This document shows, piece after piece, positions 10,411 through 22,120 of a DNA stretch of 43,786 nt (position 1 is the stretch's first letter; each line of letters begins with the position of its first letter). Location of the stretch: positions 1-43,786 of the forward strand of contig WSUB01000256.1 of assembly GCA_019633425.1 (NCBI GenBank), read 5' to 3'. The position numbers and the translations under genes are program-made. The notes beneath the pieces were generated by a model, which saw only the letters and a program-made list of their open reading frames with translations, made no database searches and was not told the DNA's origin. Origin of the DNA: Tulasnella sp. 424. Taxonomy: Eukaryota > Basidiomycota > Agaricomycetes > Cantharellales > Tulasnellaceae.

Positions 10411-12856
10411 ATGCAAGGAAACGAAATCCACGAGGCCAACCCTCCGGCGTCCGGGCCCGGTCGAGAGCCCCATCGTGAGTTCCAACTTAGCGACAAACTA
10501 GTGCGTTCAGTCCGGGTCTTAAGGGGTGGCTTGCAGCGAATCGCTGACCCGATTTGGTGTTTGTAGCGGGCCAGGCTCGAGAAGCTTGCCCGGTGGCGAC
10601 TCGATCCCTCCTTGATCGAATTCCCTGGAGACGCCCCCGAGTTTCGTGGAGGATTCGCCACGGTTTCACAGGCACATTTAGCTCCGACTCCCAGTGGTCA
10701 AAATTCTAAGCCGAAGGTCGTGTGGCAATGAACTCCTCATTGTCAGCACAGCTAATGGCTGACCGAGTCCTCTGCTTCAACAGATTGTGGCAGTCAAGAA
10801 GCTGAAGGTAGAACGTGATGCGGATCTGGAACACGTACTGGGCGTAAGAATCCTTCTCCCGATTATCGAGCCTGATTGAAAGACTAACTTCACTCAGTTG
10901 GCACTCAGGGAATCGGAGTTCGTAGTTGAGCTTTCGCATGGGAACATTGTTAGGCTGGAAGGATTCGTTGAAGACGCGTCTAAGCATATGATATGGTTGG
11001 TTTTTCCGTGGGAAGAGAACGGGAATTTGAGGGACTTTCTCGCGTCTGGGGAATGGGAAATACCTGAGCGAATCTCGCTGGTACGATCCGCCTCGTTTCC
11101 TTTGACCCACTACTGAGAAGTCTCGTATTCCAGATTGATGACGTGGCGAAAGGGGTTGAATACCTCCATAGCCAAACCCCGCCCATATATCACGGTGACC
11201 TTAAATCGGTAGGCCATGCCTCCTCGAAAATTCGCTTGGTGGAATGGCTAATTCGGGATGTCTGCAGCTTAACATACTGGTTAATTCAAGCTATTACGCT
11301 GTAATTACGGATTTCGGCTCTGCCCGCCGTCTAGGAACCAAGGACTTCGACCAGGAAGCGAAGAAACGTGAACCGCAACAAAGACCGGAGCAAGCCACGG
11401 GCGAGGAGAGTATGACGCTTCAAGCAGTGTACTCTGCCTCCACCAACACAATAACCCTCACCTGCGACAAGTACACCCTTCGGTGGGCTGCGCCTGAGCT
11501 TCTGAGGGATGAGCTGCCTAGTCTTGCATGCGATATCTGGGCGTTGGGCTGGATCGCTTATGAGGTACGACGAACCACGAGAATCATTCTCCGTCGATGC
11601 TCATAGACTTCCACTGAGATAGGTGATGACCAACACCATTCCATTTCACGATGTCAAAAGGGACGTCGCCGTAGTCAATCGTGTCATTCAAGGAAACCTT
11701 CCGTCCATCACCGACCATGCGCGCATGTCGTTGATCCAAGCGCTTTGTTCGCTCATGGCTCAGTGTTGGAGCATTATCCCTGAAAAACGACCGACGGCAG
11801 CCAATTGTGTCAAATTAATCCATTGGATGGTGAGTAACTGGTGCTGGTAATAGACAGATATCGTCTATGTTTCCGTGAGGTTGATCCGCGATGCACTCGA
11901 TACAGCCGATGATCATCCCAGCGCCTACCCAAGCCGGAGACCCAGATGCTTCTCAGACTCGCTATGCTGGACTTCTCCTTCAACTTGGAGAAATGTACAG
12001 ACTGCAAGGCGACTACGTCAGCGCATCGGACTGCTCCACCAAGGCATTCAATATTTACGCAACCACCGATGACACCAGCGGAAAAGCTGACGCTCTACGG
12101 GGTCTTGCTGATGTGCATCGGTTTCAAGCCGAGTACGGCAAGGCCGCAGGTTTCTACTCTGAAGCCCTACAGCTTTATACCGACATCGACAATCACAGAT
12201 GGAGAGCCAATGCTCTATGGGGGCTCGGTGAGGTGCACCGACACCTAGGCGAGTACACCGAAGCCTCCACGTCCTACTCCGAAGCCCTGCAGATTTATAC
12301 CAACATCAACGATCAGTCCGGGAGAGGTGGCGCTCTTACTGGTCTCGCTGGGATACATCGGGTACAAGGGGAGTACGACGAGGCTATCAAGTTGTACTCC
12401 GAAAGCCTCAAAATAAATACGGATGTGGGATTTAGCATCGGGAGAGCCAAAGTTCTGTGGAACCTTGGTGAAGTTCATCGAGCTCGAGGGGAGTACAGCG
12501 AGGCCATCCAGTTCCACTCCGAATCCCTCCAGATATACACCGAAATGGGCTACAGATCAGGACAAGCTGAAGCTCTATGGGGTCTCGCTTCCGTCCATCT
12601 GTCTCGGGAGGAGTACAGCGAAGCCGCTTCGTTCTACTCCGAATGCCTGCAGATTTCTACCGACATTGGCGAACAAGACCAGAGAGGCGATGCTCTTCTT
12701 GGCCTTGCTGAAACACACGATGCGCAGGGCCACCGTAGCGAAGCGATATCTTGCTACACGGAAGCCTCTGACGCCTATCGAGAAGTTGGAGACTCCCAGA
12801 GAGCAGCCGGCGCTTTGAAGAAGGCCGCCAATCTCCGCAACAAAGAGGCCGCATGA
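10411..12856 (+). CDS. Protein kinase-TPR fusion, copy B2 (8 exons)
   Basis: Exons are 10411-10500, 10567-10716, 10784-10843, 10898-11080, 11134-11208, 11268-11564, 11623-11829 and 11906-12856, about 670 codons. Kinase motifs are GGFATV, VAVKK, FPWEENGNL, HGDLKS-LN, DFG and WAAPE. The TPR part has seven 40-residue repeats plus a partial eighth and ends NKEAA. The usual donor of intron 2 (AAG|GTGAGG in B1) is changed to AAGCCGAAG. The next GT (10717) keeps the frame but adds Pro-Lys, which I have assumed in the exon 2 end. If that weak donor fails, the gene is impaired. Neighbours are A2 upstream and A3 downstream on the same strand, each with its own promoter, so this is not an operon. Confidence 0.85.
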
Positions 12857-13835
12857 CCGGTTAACGGACACATTCGAGGTTGAACTAGACTCTTTGTTAA
12901 CTTTTTGTTGGAGTAAACTTCTGTTGTATGTGTGGTGCCTACGCATCTGCACGATGTTTCGTTAGCCCAACCGCATGCATTTCGTTCGACGTTCTCTGTC
13001 ACCCGTTACCACCCCCTGCCTACTGTAGTAGAAGTCAACGGTCTCTCGTACCATAGTTCTAATCCTTCAAGGTGTACTAGCTATTTCTGTACTTTCTTGG
13101 GCACGATCAAACCAGCCTATTCGAGTGACACTCCGTGAGGAATGTTAGGTCTGAAGGATCAAGCTCGCGTCATAGTCTGCGCAGCGCGAACTTCCCTGTA
13201 GCACTCATTTTCAACATCAGGTTCAAGCGCCGCTTAGCTCAGGGCACAGCATTCGCCAAACTTGGTAACGAAGGGATCTTTTCAAAGGGATGCCCAGCAA
13301 AGAGCTATGTCCCGTCCTTTGGGAGCGTTGTGTGCAAAGCGGCATCGGTAAGCTTAGCAACCGAAGGTGCGGGAAAGCGTCGAAGTTCGGTTTGGCTTGA
13401 GACGAGTCTCTTGGTTCCCTCGTCGGGCGGTTTCTTGTCCTTCATCATCGTCTCCAAACACCAACACGACTTTGTGAACGCAAGGGTTCTCTTGTTGGTG
13501 AGTTCCTGCGCACTGCCACATGGGATGATTACTCGCCTTGCACGTCGAATGTTGACTTGGCATTTCATTTCTCTCCCTCCCTTCGGCCACCGTACCCCAT
13601 GTCAGACCATGGACGCACGTACCCCGCAAACAAGCCCCAAGATTTCTTTCCAAGTTGCTTCTATAACAGGTCATTTCGCTCGTCCTTTACTCCCGGCTTG
13701 CCTGCACTCAACTCAAGTACTAATTTCAGTGCGGACCGACTCCATCCAGCCCGTAGACTCCCCCCAAGAACCACCCCTCTCATCCATCCGTACATTTAGA
13801 ACTATCTCCACCACCCAGGCCCATCAAAGCTCTCC
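12857..13835. other. Intergenic: B2 3' flank and A3 upstream region
   Basis: The start is the conserved B 3' flank, with TTAACxGATATATTCGAG-like and TTTGTT blocks. The family A upstream block lies at 13714-13738. A 237-codon open frame crosses 13135-13848, but the homologous flanks before A2 and A4 do not keep it open, so I do not call it a gene. Confidence 0.55.
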
Positions 13836-15800
13836 TTGCCCGTGTTAGAGCCTCTCCCCGTACCCTCAACCGGCCCCCGATCCAACACCCTCGCAGCTTC
13901 TGTCAAGCCTCATCCCACGGTCATCCGGATCGACTTCCCAGATATTCCGAACCGTCATCAAGCGACCCAACTCAAGCGGATGTCCCTCGGCGATGGGTTA
14001 GACATCGACACCCCCGATCTAGCGAGCGTACTCGCTCGGAGTCCTTTTGTGTTGTCTCGACGAAGCGAGACTTGTCAAGGAAGGAAGAGACAGTGCTATT
14101 CCACCCGAAGGACGACGATGACGAAGAAGGAGCGAATGCCAACGGGAGCTCCGTTGAAGATGCCGGATCATTTATACCATCCAACGACCCGCCATCGTCC
14201 CCAATATAGCCCCCGACAAGAACAAGTTCTTCTTCTTCGAAGGTCCGACTCCCGACGGGGGTTAGTTATGCGGGAATGACAACAACGGGAGCGATACTCG
14301 AAGCCATGTCGAAGCCGGCGGCGACTCGAGCCCCGGACAGAGGAAATGGCTGTTCACGATGTTGATTAGCGGGTGCATGCGTCGGTGGAAAGAGAAGATG
14401 CCTATAAGCCTGCCCGTTCCAATCGTCGAAGAACTAGGTCGGCCTTGACTTCGGAAGGGGGGAAGCGCTCACATCAACCGCACAATCAGTCCTCCGGCTC
14501 CATCTAGCCAGAGGACCCGCAATTCTCAAGCTTCACTGGGTCCTACTACGGCTTAACTTTGCGGTTCGCTGCCAGACTGGGGAGCAAATGGTCGCGACAA
14601 GTCCCAATCCGTAGTGGAAACTCCGCAGTCCGTCGTTCGTCCTCCTGGCGATCCCAACCCACTTTCTCCGTCGCCGCCTTTTACACCAGGATACTCCTAT
14701 CCCAATCTCAAGCGCCGAAGACTTCTAGTGGAGGTGCCGGTCCGTCCGAAAGCGAGTAGGCGCGCGGATACAGCGTGTCTAAGAGCCGCAATCCCGAAAA
14801 GGAGGACATCCAGAATTGGAGTACCAGTACAAGCAATCCGTACCTCCACCTCCTGGAACCGCTCCAGGCGCTGTGATCTACAACACGGATTCGGCAGGGA
14901 AACGACCCCCAGGGTCGCCAAGCTCGTAGGGCCTTGGGACGGGAGAAGGTTGTTGTGTTGCGACGCTTCAGGGAGATCACATTCAGCGGATAGTCGGAGG
15001 ATGCTCACGCGGCGTGGACGGCAATGAAGACTAACCGACTAGTCCGACGAGTTCTCAGCACACCCACACGCGGTAAGATCGTCATGCTCAGGAACGTCTT
15101 CAGCATCCCCACCGCTCGACAAAGACGAGCGAATCAAGGAACCGTCGGCGCCAAGAAGTTTACTCCAGTCCGGACGTGGTCGAAGAAATCTGCCCAAGAC
15201 GTTACTCCAGAAAGCAAAAGGGTGAATCCTGGTCAATATCGAGCCGGGTCGGAAGACGACCATCGATGCAGCTATGACTTGAATGGAGGCCGCTGTTGCC
15301 ATTGCGAGGGAACGGAATCGCTCGACGTCGAGCAATCCTGCGTTGAACAACGCCGGGGTTGTTTACTCACCTGTGGATACGTTGTCTCGTCGCGTCGTGG
15401 GCACGCTCGAGACAACACGCTCGATACGAATAATCCACCTGTGGATCAGAAGACTGGGACGGAGGGACGTGGCGATATCGTCTTTACCGGGGAGTTTGGC
15501 AGTTTGAAGAAGAAGCAATGTTCCGGATCGAGTGACGACAGTCAGAAGAATAAGCGGTTCCTGGGCCTCTCAAGGAGTATATCCTCCAATTCGAAGGGCG
15601 GGCATAAGAACGTGGCGTCTAAGTCGACCGGACGAACGGGGTTGTTCACCGAGGAACCGATTGGAGAGGCCGGAGAGTTCCAGGTCTCGTCGCCCGATTC
15701 GGACGATCGGTTGGACGAGAGGGATGATTCCGTTGGTATTGTTGATCGTGTAAGGGATCTCAAGACTCCCACTTCCATGTCCAAGTTGACGATTGGGTGA
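13836..15800 (+). pseudogene. Family A copy 3 (A3), decayed, type shared with A1
   Basis: The N-terminal piece reads FPDIPNRHQATQ then DLASVLARSPFVLSRR (to about 14070). An acidic stretch with ANANGSSVEDAG, a Pro-rich linker near 14614-14700 and a Ser/Lys tail ending MSKLTIG (15800) follow. A TAG at 14757-14759 lies in the same codon context as the stop at 797-799 in A1. The linker region is in several frames, and no single frame runs through. The N-terminal domain found in A2 and A5 (LLTFNG to DLWIF) is missing here and in A1. Confidence 0.72.
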
Positions 15801-16740
15801 AGAAAGTGGCCACATTGGATCGCTATTCCTCTCCCCTTCTCGGACGTTCTTCTTATGTTCACTAACATGGACATTTCGGAATTCCCCTCTCTCGGAATGG
15901 GTCCTTTTCCCCTATATCTTTTAGACTTCTTTTACTTCCATCGTCATCCAATTTTCATCCCCTACCTTTTTGGTTCAGATTCTCGTATATACATTGCATT
16001 GCCGGAGTGACTTTTCTGGTTTCTCTCTCTCACATTTTCCTCAGACGAATTTACTCCTGGACTATTTTTCTTCTTCTTAGGTATGGATGATCAGGGGAGT
16101 GAATGGGGTTGAGATACGCATGACGATGAGGTTACAAGTCCTGGAAACAAACTCCTCAAGCCCTGAAGCCGCTTTGTTGTGCTGGCACTTGAAACGGATG
16201 GCGCTCAAAAACGGTTTCGCGCCGAAAGACACCGAAGGACTTGAAGCGAGGGCGGAACCCGGCGCTGTGTATTTCCCTGAGGCGTACGACTAACCGATTT
16301 GACTTTGGTTCAAAGTGATGCTCGGTAAAGAGGTACGCTCGGCCATTTAGACGCGTCGTTTACAGAGTGCCGGTGTGTCAAAGTTGTTGGTGTACATGGG
16401 GCGACCGGAGGCACGGGAAAGGGTCGGTGTCCGGTCAGAACGTTATGGTAACGTTGTTCAGGGGAGCAAATAAAAAACTTAAACAGAGTGGACCAAGATC
16501 TAGAGACAATCTCAACCCGGCCTTCAGTTGATGTGGATAGAGTTGCTTGCGATTGCTTGGTTCGGCAACTTGACTTGTCTTTATCTTCTAACTGTTTTGT
16601 TTACGCGAGATGTTGACTCACTCGGTCGCAACCTTGTCGTAGTCCGAACTCGCTGAGAACCGAACATCGCAAGGTCTAGACATTCTCTAGAGGCCGAATG
16701 CCCTCATGACCCGTCAATCTGATGAGGACGATAGACGGGA
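15801..16740. other. Intergenic: 3' flank of A3
   Basis: This is closely similar to 1849-2840 after A1. No gene is seen. The region ends in the B3 promoter. Confidence 0.6.
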
Positions 16741-16857
16741 CGCCTTTTATACCCTCTTGCCACCTCATCCCCTTCTAACTCTCGACTCGCGATCCCCGCT
16801 CTTCAAGGAGCTACCCCTGACCGAAATCTGAATCAACACCACCCCGCCGGTCTTTTG
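16740..16857 (+). promoter_or_regulatory. Promoter of kinase-TPR gene B3
   Basis: TTTTATACCC lies at about 16744-16753, about 110 bases before the ATG. The upstream GTCAATCTGATGAGGACG is the family inverted-repeat block in diverged form. Confidence 0.55.
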
Positions 16858-19292
16858 ATGCAAGCAAACGAGATCCACGAGGCCAACCCTCAGGCGTCCG
16901 GGTCCGGTCAAGATCTCCATCGTGAGTTCCAACTTAGCGACAAGCTGGTGCATTCTGTCCGGGTCTCGAGGGGTGGTCGCAGCGAACCGTTGACACAGTC
17001 TTTGTGTTTGTAGGGGGCCAAGCTCGAGAAATTTGCCAAGTGGCGACTCGATCCCTCCTTGATCGAATTCCCTGGAGGCGCCCCCGAGTTTCGTGGAGGA
17101 TTCGCCACGGTTTCACAGGCACATTTCACTCCGACTCTCAATCGCCAAACGTCGAAGGTGATGGTTGTGTGGCATCCTTGTCAGCACGGCGAATGGTTGA
17201 CCGAGTTGTCCGCCTCAACAGGTTGTGGCGGTCAAGAAACTGAAGGTAGAAAATGATGCGGATGTAGAACGTGTATTGGGCGTAAGAATTCTTCCTCCGA
17301 TGGCGAGCCTGATCGAAATACTGACTTCTCTTAGTTGGCACTCAGGGAATTGGAGTTCGTGGCCGAGCTTTCACACCCCAACGTTGTTAAATTCGAAGGA
17401 TTTGTTGAAGATGCGTCCAAACATATGATATGGCTGGTTTTCCCATGGGAGGAAAACGGGAATCTGAGGGACTTTCTCGCGTCCGGAGAATGGGAAATTC
17501 CCGAGCGAATCTGTCTGGTATGATCAACCCCGTATTCTTTGGTGCTCTGCTGAGAGAGGTCGTGCTCCAGATTTACGACGTAGCAACGGGAGTTAAATAT
17601 CTCCACAGTCGGACCCCGCCCATATATCACGGCGACCTCAAATCGGTAGGCGTGCATCGTCGAAAATCCGCTTGGTGGTCTAGCTCATTCGGATTGTCTG
17701 CAGCTCAACATCTTAGTAAATCCCGAGTTCCGCGCTGTAATTACGGATTTCGGCTCTGCTCGTCGCCTAGGAACCAAGGATCTCGACCAGGAAGTGAAAA
17801 AACGTGAACCGCAGCCAAGGCCGGAGCAAGCCACGGGCGAGGAGAGTATTACGCTTCAAGCAGTGTACTCTGCCGCCACCAACACAATAACTCTCACCGG
17901 CGACAAGTACACCCTTCGGTGGGCTGCGCCTGACCTGCTGAGGGATGAGCTACCGAGTCTTGCATGCGATATCTGGGCGTTGGGCTGGATCGCTTATGAG
18001 GTACGACGAACCACGAGGATCATTCTCCGTCGATGCTCATAGACTTGCGCTGAGATAGGTGATGACCAACACCATTCCATTTCACGATGTCAAAAGGGAT
18101 GTCGCCGTAGTGAATCGGGTCATTCAAGGAAACCTTCCGTCCATCACCGACCATGCCCGCATGTCGTTGATCCAGGCGCTTTGTTCGCTCATGGCTCAGT
18201 GTTGGAGCACCATCCCTGAAAAGCGACCGACGGCAGCCGATTGTGTCAAAGTAATCCTTTGGATGGTGAGTGAGTGGTGCTGGTAACGGATGGATATCGT
18301 CTATGTTTCCGTGCGGTTGACCCGCGATGCACTCAATACAGCCGAAGATCGTCCCAGCGCCTACGCAAGCCGGGAACCCAGAAGCTTCTCAGGCTCGCTA
18401 TGCTGGACTTCTCCTTCAACTTGGAGAAATGTACAGACTGCAAGGCGACTATGTCAGCGCATCGGACTGCTTCACCAAGGCATCGAATATTTACGCAACC
18501 ACCGAGAACACCCGCGGAAAAGCCCACGCCCTGCGAGATCTTGCTGATGTGCATCAGTCTCAAGCCGAGTACAGAAAGGCGGCAGGTTTCTACTCCGAAG
18601 CCCTACAGCTTTATACCGACATCGGCGATCGCAGATGGAGAGCCTATGCTCTATCGAGTCTCGCTGAGGTGCACCGAAACCTAGGCGAGAACACCGAAGC
18701 CTCCATGTTCTACTCCGAAGCCAGGGAGATTTATGCCGACATCAACTATCAATCCGGCATAGCTCATTCTCTTGCGGGCCTCGCCTTGATACATCAGTCA
18801 CGAGGAGAGTACGACGTGGCTATCAAATTACTTTCTCAAGGCCTCCAAATACATACCGACGAGGGATTTACCCTAGGGAGAGCCGACGTTTTGCGGAATA
18901 TTGGTGGAGTTCATCAACGTCAAGGGGAGTACGGCGAGGCCATCAAGTTTCACTCCGAATCCCTCCAGATATCCACCGAAGTGGGCTACAGAATAGGACA
19001 AGCCCAGGCTCTAAGGGACCTCGCTTCGGACCACCTATCTCGAGAGGAGCACGGCGATGCCGCTACGTTCTACTCCAAATCCCTACAGATTTCTACCGAC
19101 ATCGGCAATAAATCCATGAGAGCCGAGGCTCTGATTGGCCTTGCTAAAACACGCGATGTGCAGGGCCACCGTAGTGAAGCAATATCTTACTACACGGAAG
19201 CCTCTGCAGTCTTTCAAGAAATTGGATTCTCCCAGAGAGCAGCCGATGCTTTGAAGAAGGCCGCTGATCTCCGCACCCAAGAGGCCGCATGA
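16858..19292 (+). CDS. Protein kinase-TPR fusion, copy B3 (8 exons)
   Basis: Exons are 16858-16947, 17014-17157, 17222-17281, 17335-17517, 17571-17645, 17704-18000, 18059-18265 and 18342-19292, 668 codons. Intron positions and phases match B1, B2 and B4. Kinase motifs are GGFATV, VAVKK, FPWEENGNL, HGDLKS-LN and DFG. The APE motif reads APD (WAAPDLL), a conservative change at a glutamate that normally pairs with a C-lobe arginine, so activity may be altered. The TPR part begins after Trp-Met at the exon 7/8 joint and holds seven 40-residue repeats, several diverging from B1, for example LLSQGLQIHTDEGF in repeat 4. It ends TQEAA. The product is probably cytoplasmic. Confidence 0.87.
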
Positions 19293-20661
19293 TGGGTTAA
19301 CAGATATATTCGAGATTAAACTAGACTCTTTGTTTTCGTCGCAGTTAAATTCTGTTGTATGTGTGGTGTCTAGACGTCCATGGACTATGTTTTATTAGCC
19401 AAAGCGCCTGCATTCCGTTTCTGTCATCCGTTGGAACTTGGCATGTGCGCACCCCCTGCCTGCGGTAGAAGACACGGCCTCTCGTACCATAGTTCTCTTC
19501 CTTCAGCTATACTAACTATCTCTGTACTTCCTTGGACACAACCAACCAAGCCTATTTGAGTGACAGTCCGCGAGGAACGTAAGGCAAGCTGACATTATCT
19601 GCGCGATGCTTGCTTTCCTGTAGGCTGTAGCACTCAATTTCAACATCAGGTTCAAGCGCCACTTAGCTTAGGGCACAGCATTCGTCAAACTCGGGAAAGA
19701 AGTGATCTTTTCAAATGGATGCCCGGCAGAGACTTGCGGCGGCACCAGTGTCACCGAAGGTGGGGGAGTCGAAGTTCAGTTTGGCTCGGGCTCCCTCGTC
19801 GGACCGTACTGAAGCACGAGACTACCCTCATAACAACCGCATCGGCAGCACTCCGCCACTGGCCTGGAACCCTCGAACGGACTTTATTACATACGTTGTA
19901 TCCCCCCCTTGCACTTGTTGTAGGGCCCCGGTGAAAACCGGGCCGCGTCTTAACGCCCTTAAGGCAGTCTGTTGCGGTAAAATCGAGATTTCATTTCTAA
20001 TTCTTCATTCCCTGATCGCCCGCGGCACCCCAGGTCAGACCGTGGACACACGTACCCAGCAGACAAGCCCAAGGCTTCTTTCCCAACTTGCGGCTTCTCT
20101 AAAAGCTCACTTCGCTTGTCTCTTTACTCTCGGCTTGCCTGCACTCAACTTGAGTACTATTTTCAGTGCGGACCGGCTCCACCTAGCCCACTAGACCCCC
20201 CAAGAACTCCGCCCTCTCACCCACCCGTACATTTAGAACTGTCTCCACCACCAAGGCCCATCAAAGCTGGGCTTTCTGCTCTCCCACGATCCAAACAGTT
20301 TCCAAGGCGCGTGGCTGTTCACTCGTTCGCGTCGGATGTTCCATCGTCCCCTACTCGGCCTATCCCGTCAATTCCCAGATGAAGCACCTCATCCTGAAAG
20401 AGTCGATTGCATTGCCAATCTATTCAATCGAGTTTGAACTGCTTCAAGTACCCAACATACATCTGAGATTCTGCAATGGACTCCGCAGCTGCAACATGCA
20501 TCTGGTGGATGACGTGCATACGACCCCAATTGCAATCCGACACCACCAACGGCTCCTGGCGCTCCCATGACGCGTTAGAATACTCTCGTCCCACCAACCG
20601 CACTTAGTGAGAGTCTCCCCTTTCGCTGTTTTCGTGCGCGTATCTAATCTTATCGACCCTC
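19293..20661. other. Intergenic: B3 3' flank and A4 upstream region
   Basis: The family B 3' flank runs to about 19570 and the family A upstream block is at 20151-20176. Positions from about 19800 to 19985 have no clear match in the upstream regions of A2 or A3 and may be inserted sequence. They include a perfect hairpin at 19927-19942. The 159-codon frame at 19715-20194 is not conserved in the other copies. Confidence 0.5.
19927..19942. other. Perfect hairpin with GAAA loop
   Basis: CCCGGT-GAAA-ACCGGG forms a 6-bp GC-rich stem with a GNRA-type tetraloop. It sits in sequence absent from the matching regions of the other units. The function is unknown. Confidence 0.5.
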
Positions 20662-21705
20662 GTGTTAGAGCCTCCCCGTAGTCCCCGCATCCTCAACCGG
20701 CCCCCGATCCAACACCTTCGCAGCTTCTGTCAAACCTCATCCCACCCGAATCGACTTCCCAGATATTCCGCGGCGTCATCGAGCGTTGTCTACGAGCCCA
20801 CAAACCGCCCAAAGGAGGAAATGCAAATAGGAGTTTATTTCCAAGAAATGGGCACACGTACCTCCCCACCTCTTGGAACCGCTCCAGACGCTGTGATCTA
20901 CATCTCGAAGCTCGGAGAGCCCTGGAAGGAAGGAAGGGGTGTTGTCTTGCGATGCCTTCAGGGAGACTGCATCCAGTGGAACGTCAAGGGATGCTCCTGC
21001 AACGTGGACGGGAACGAGTAGTGGCCCAGCTAGTCCGACGGACTCTCAGGACACCCACACCTGATACGATGATCATGTTCAGGAACGCCAGGTCACACCG
21101 AGGACCGGGCACGGTCCGTTACCGCGGCAGCCGTAGATGAGCGTGCAGTATACCGGAATGAAGATACGGCCGAAAGAGCGAGAACGCTGTGATGGGTACC
21201 ATCCCTCCTCCCCCGCCTTCGACGTACCCATTTCCATCGGCAGTGCCGGTATCAATTCCGCCTCCTGAGGACAGACCTGGTACAGCGAGGATGGAAACTG
21301 CCACTTTGGCGACGGTCTTGCCTCTGGTGGAGATCTCTTGAGACTCCCATAGACAGCGGTGCTTTGGTGAAGATCGTTCCCATGGACAAGGTCGCATCTC
21401 CGGCATCCCCGGCTTCAACTACCGGTCGACGAAGACAGGCGAGTCAGGGAATCATGATTGGTGCGAAGAAGCCTTCTCCAACCCGGACCTTGTCGAGGAA
21501 ATCCGCCCAAGGCCCCACTTCGGAAGGTAAATGGTGGATCTTGGTCAGCGTCGAACCCAGTCGGAAGACAAGCTTGGAAGTGGTTGGAGCTTCTATAAAC
21601 GCAGCTGTTTGGTTCGTTATCTCTCTCTGCTCAACAGCTTCTCATACATCTTACATCGGCGGATTTCGTTTTCTGGATATATCCTCTCTCAATTTTCCCC
21701 GTTAG
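20662..21705 (+). pseudogene. Family A copy 4 (A4), internally deleted
   Basis: Fragments in shifting frames include FPDIP (about 20754), then directly the linker (VYEPTNRPKEEM and GTAPDAVIY), then the region MDKVASPASPASTTGRRRQ (about 21379-21440) and RKTSLEVVGASINAAV. The coding part then jumps into 3' flank sequence near 21610, shown by TTTGGTTCGTTATCTCTCTC, which in A2 and A5 lies well beyond the stop codon. The whole Ser/Lys tail is therefore deleted. The N-terminal domain and the acidic part are also gone. This is the most reduced family A copy. Confidence 0.68.
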
Positions 21706-22120
21706 TTTTGTACTTCATGGAGTTGGGTTTTGGATTTCCCCGTTTTCCCTATCCGAATTTAGTTTGGAATTATTTCACTTCCTGCCGACGGTATAGATGG
21801 ACCAGGCAGCTTGGATATGCAAGACTGAGATGATTATATTATAAGATCGGACGTGGCGATAAACCGTGGCTTCACTAGTACGAAGGACAAGGAAAAGTCG
21901 AATGACAAGCCCAAGTTAAGTACAAAGGTCACATCCGGAAGTCTTATTCAGTATACCTGGCCATAGTATCGCCTATAAGGCAAAGAAGGTATGAAGGATC
22001 GAGGAGGGGAAACTGAACCTGCGGTCGGGCACCAGGTTTGCCGCGGACTTTTTTGTTTGACGCGTATAGGCTCGTTCCCACCGTTTCTCCATCTTGTTCG
22101 ATGTCGAAACGGCTGGGACC
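21706..22120. other. Intergenic: 3' flank of A4
   Basis: This is similar in part to the flanks after A2 and A5 (AATTTAGTTTGGAATTATTT). No gene is seen. Confidence 0.5.

Noticed and set aside
13135..13848. A 237-codon forward frame before A3
   Set aside because: The homologous upstream regions of A2 and A4 are not open in this frame and it shows no known motif.
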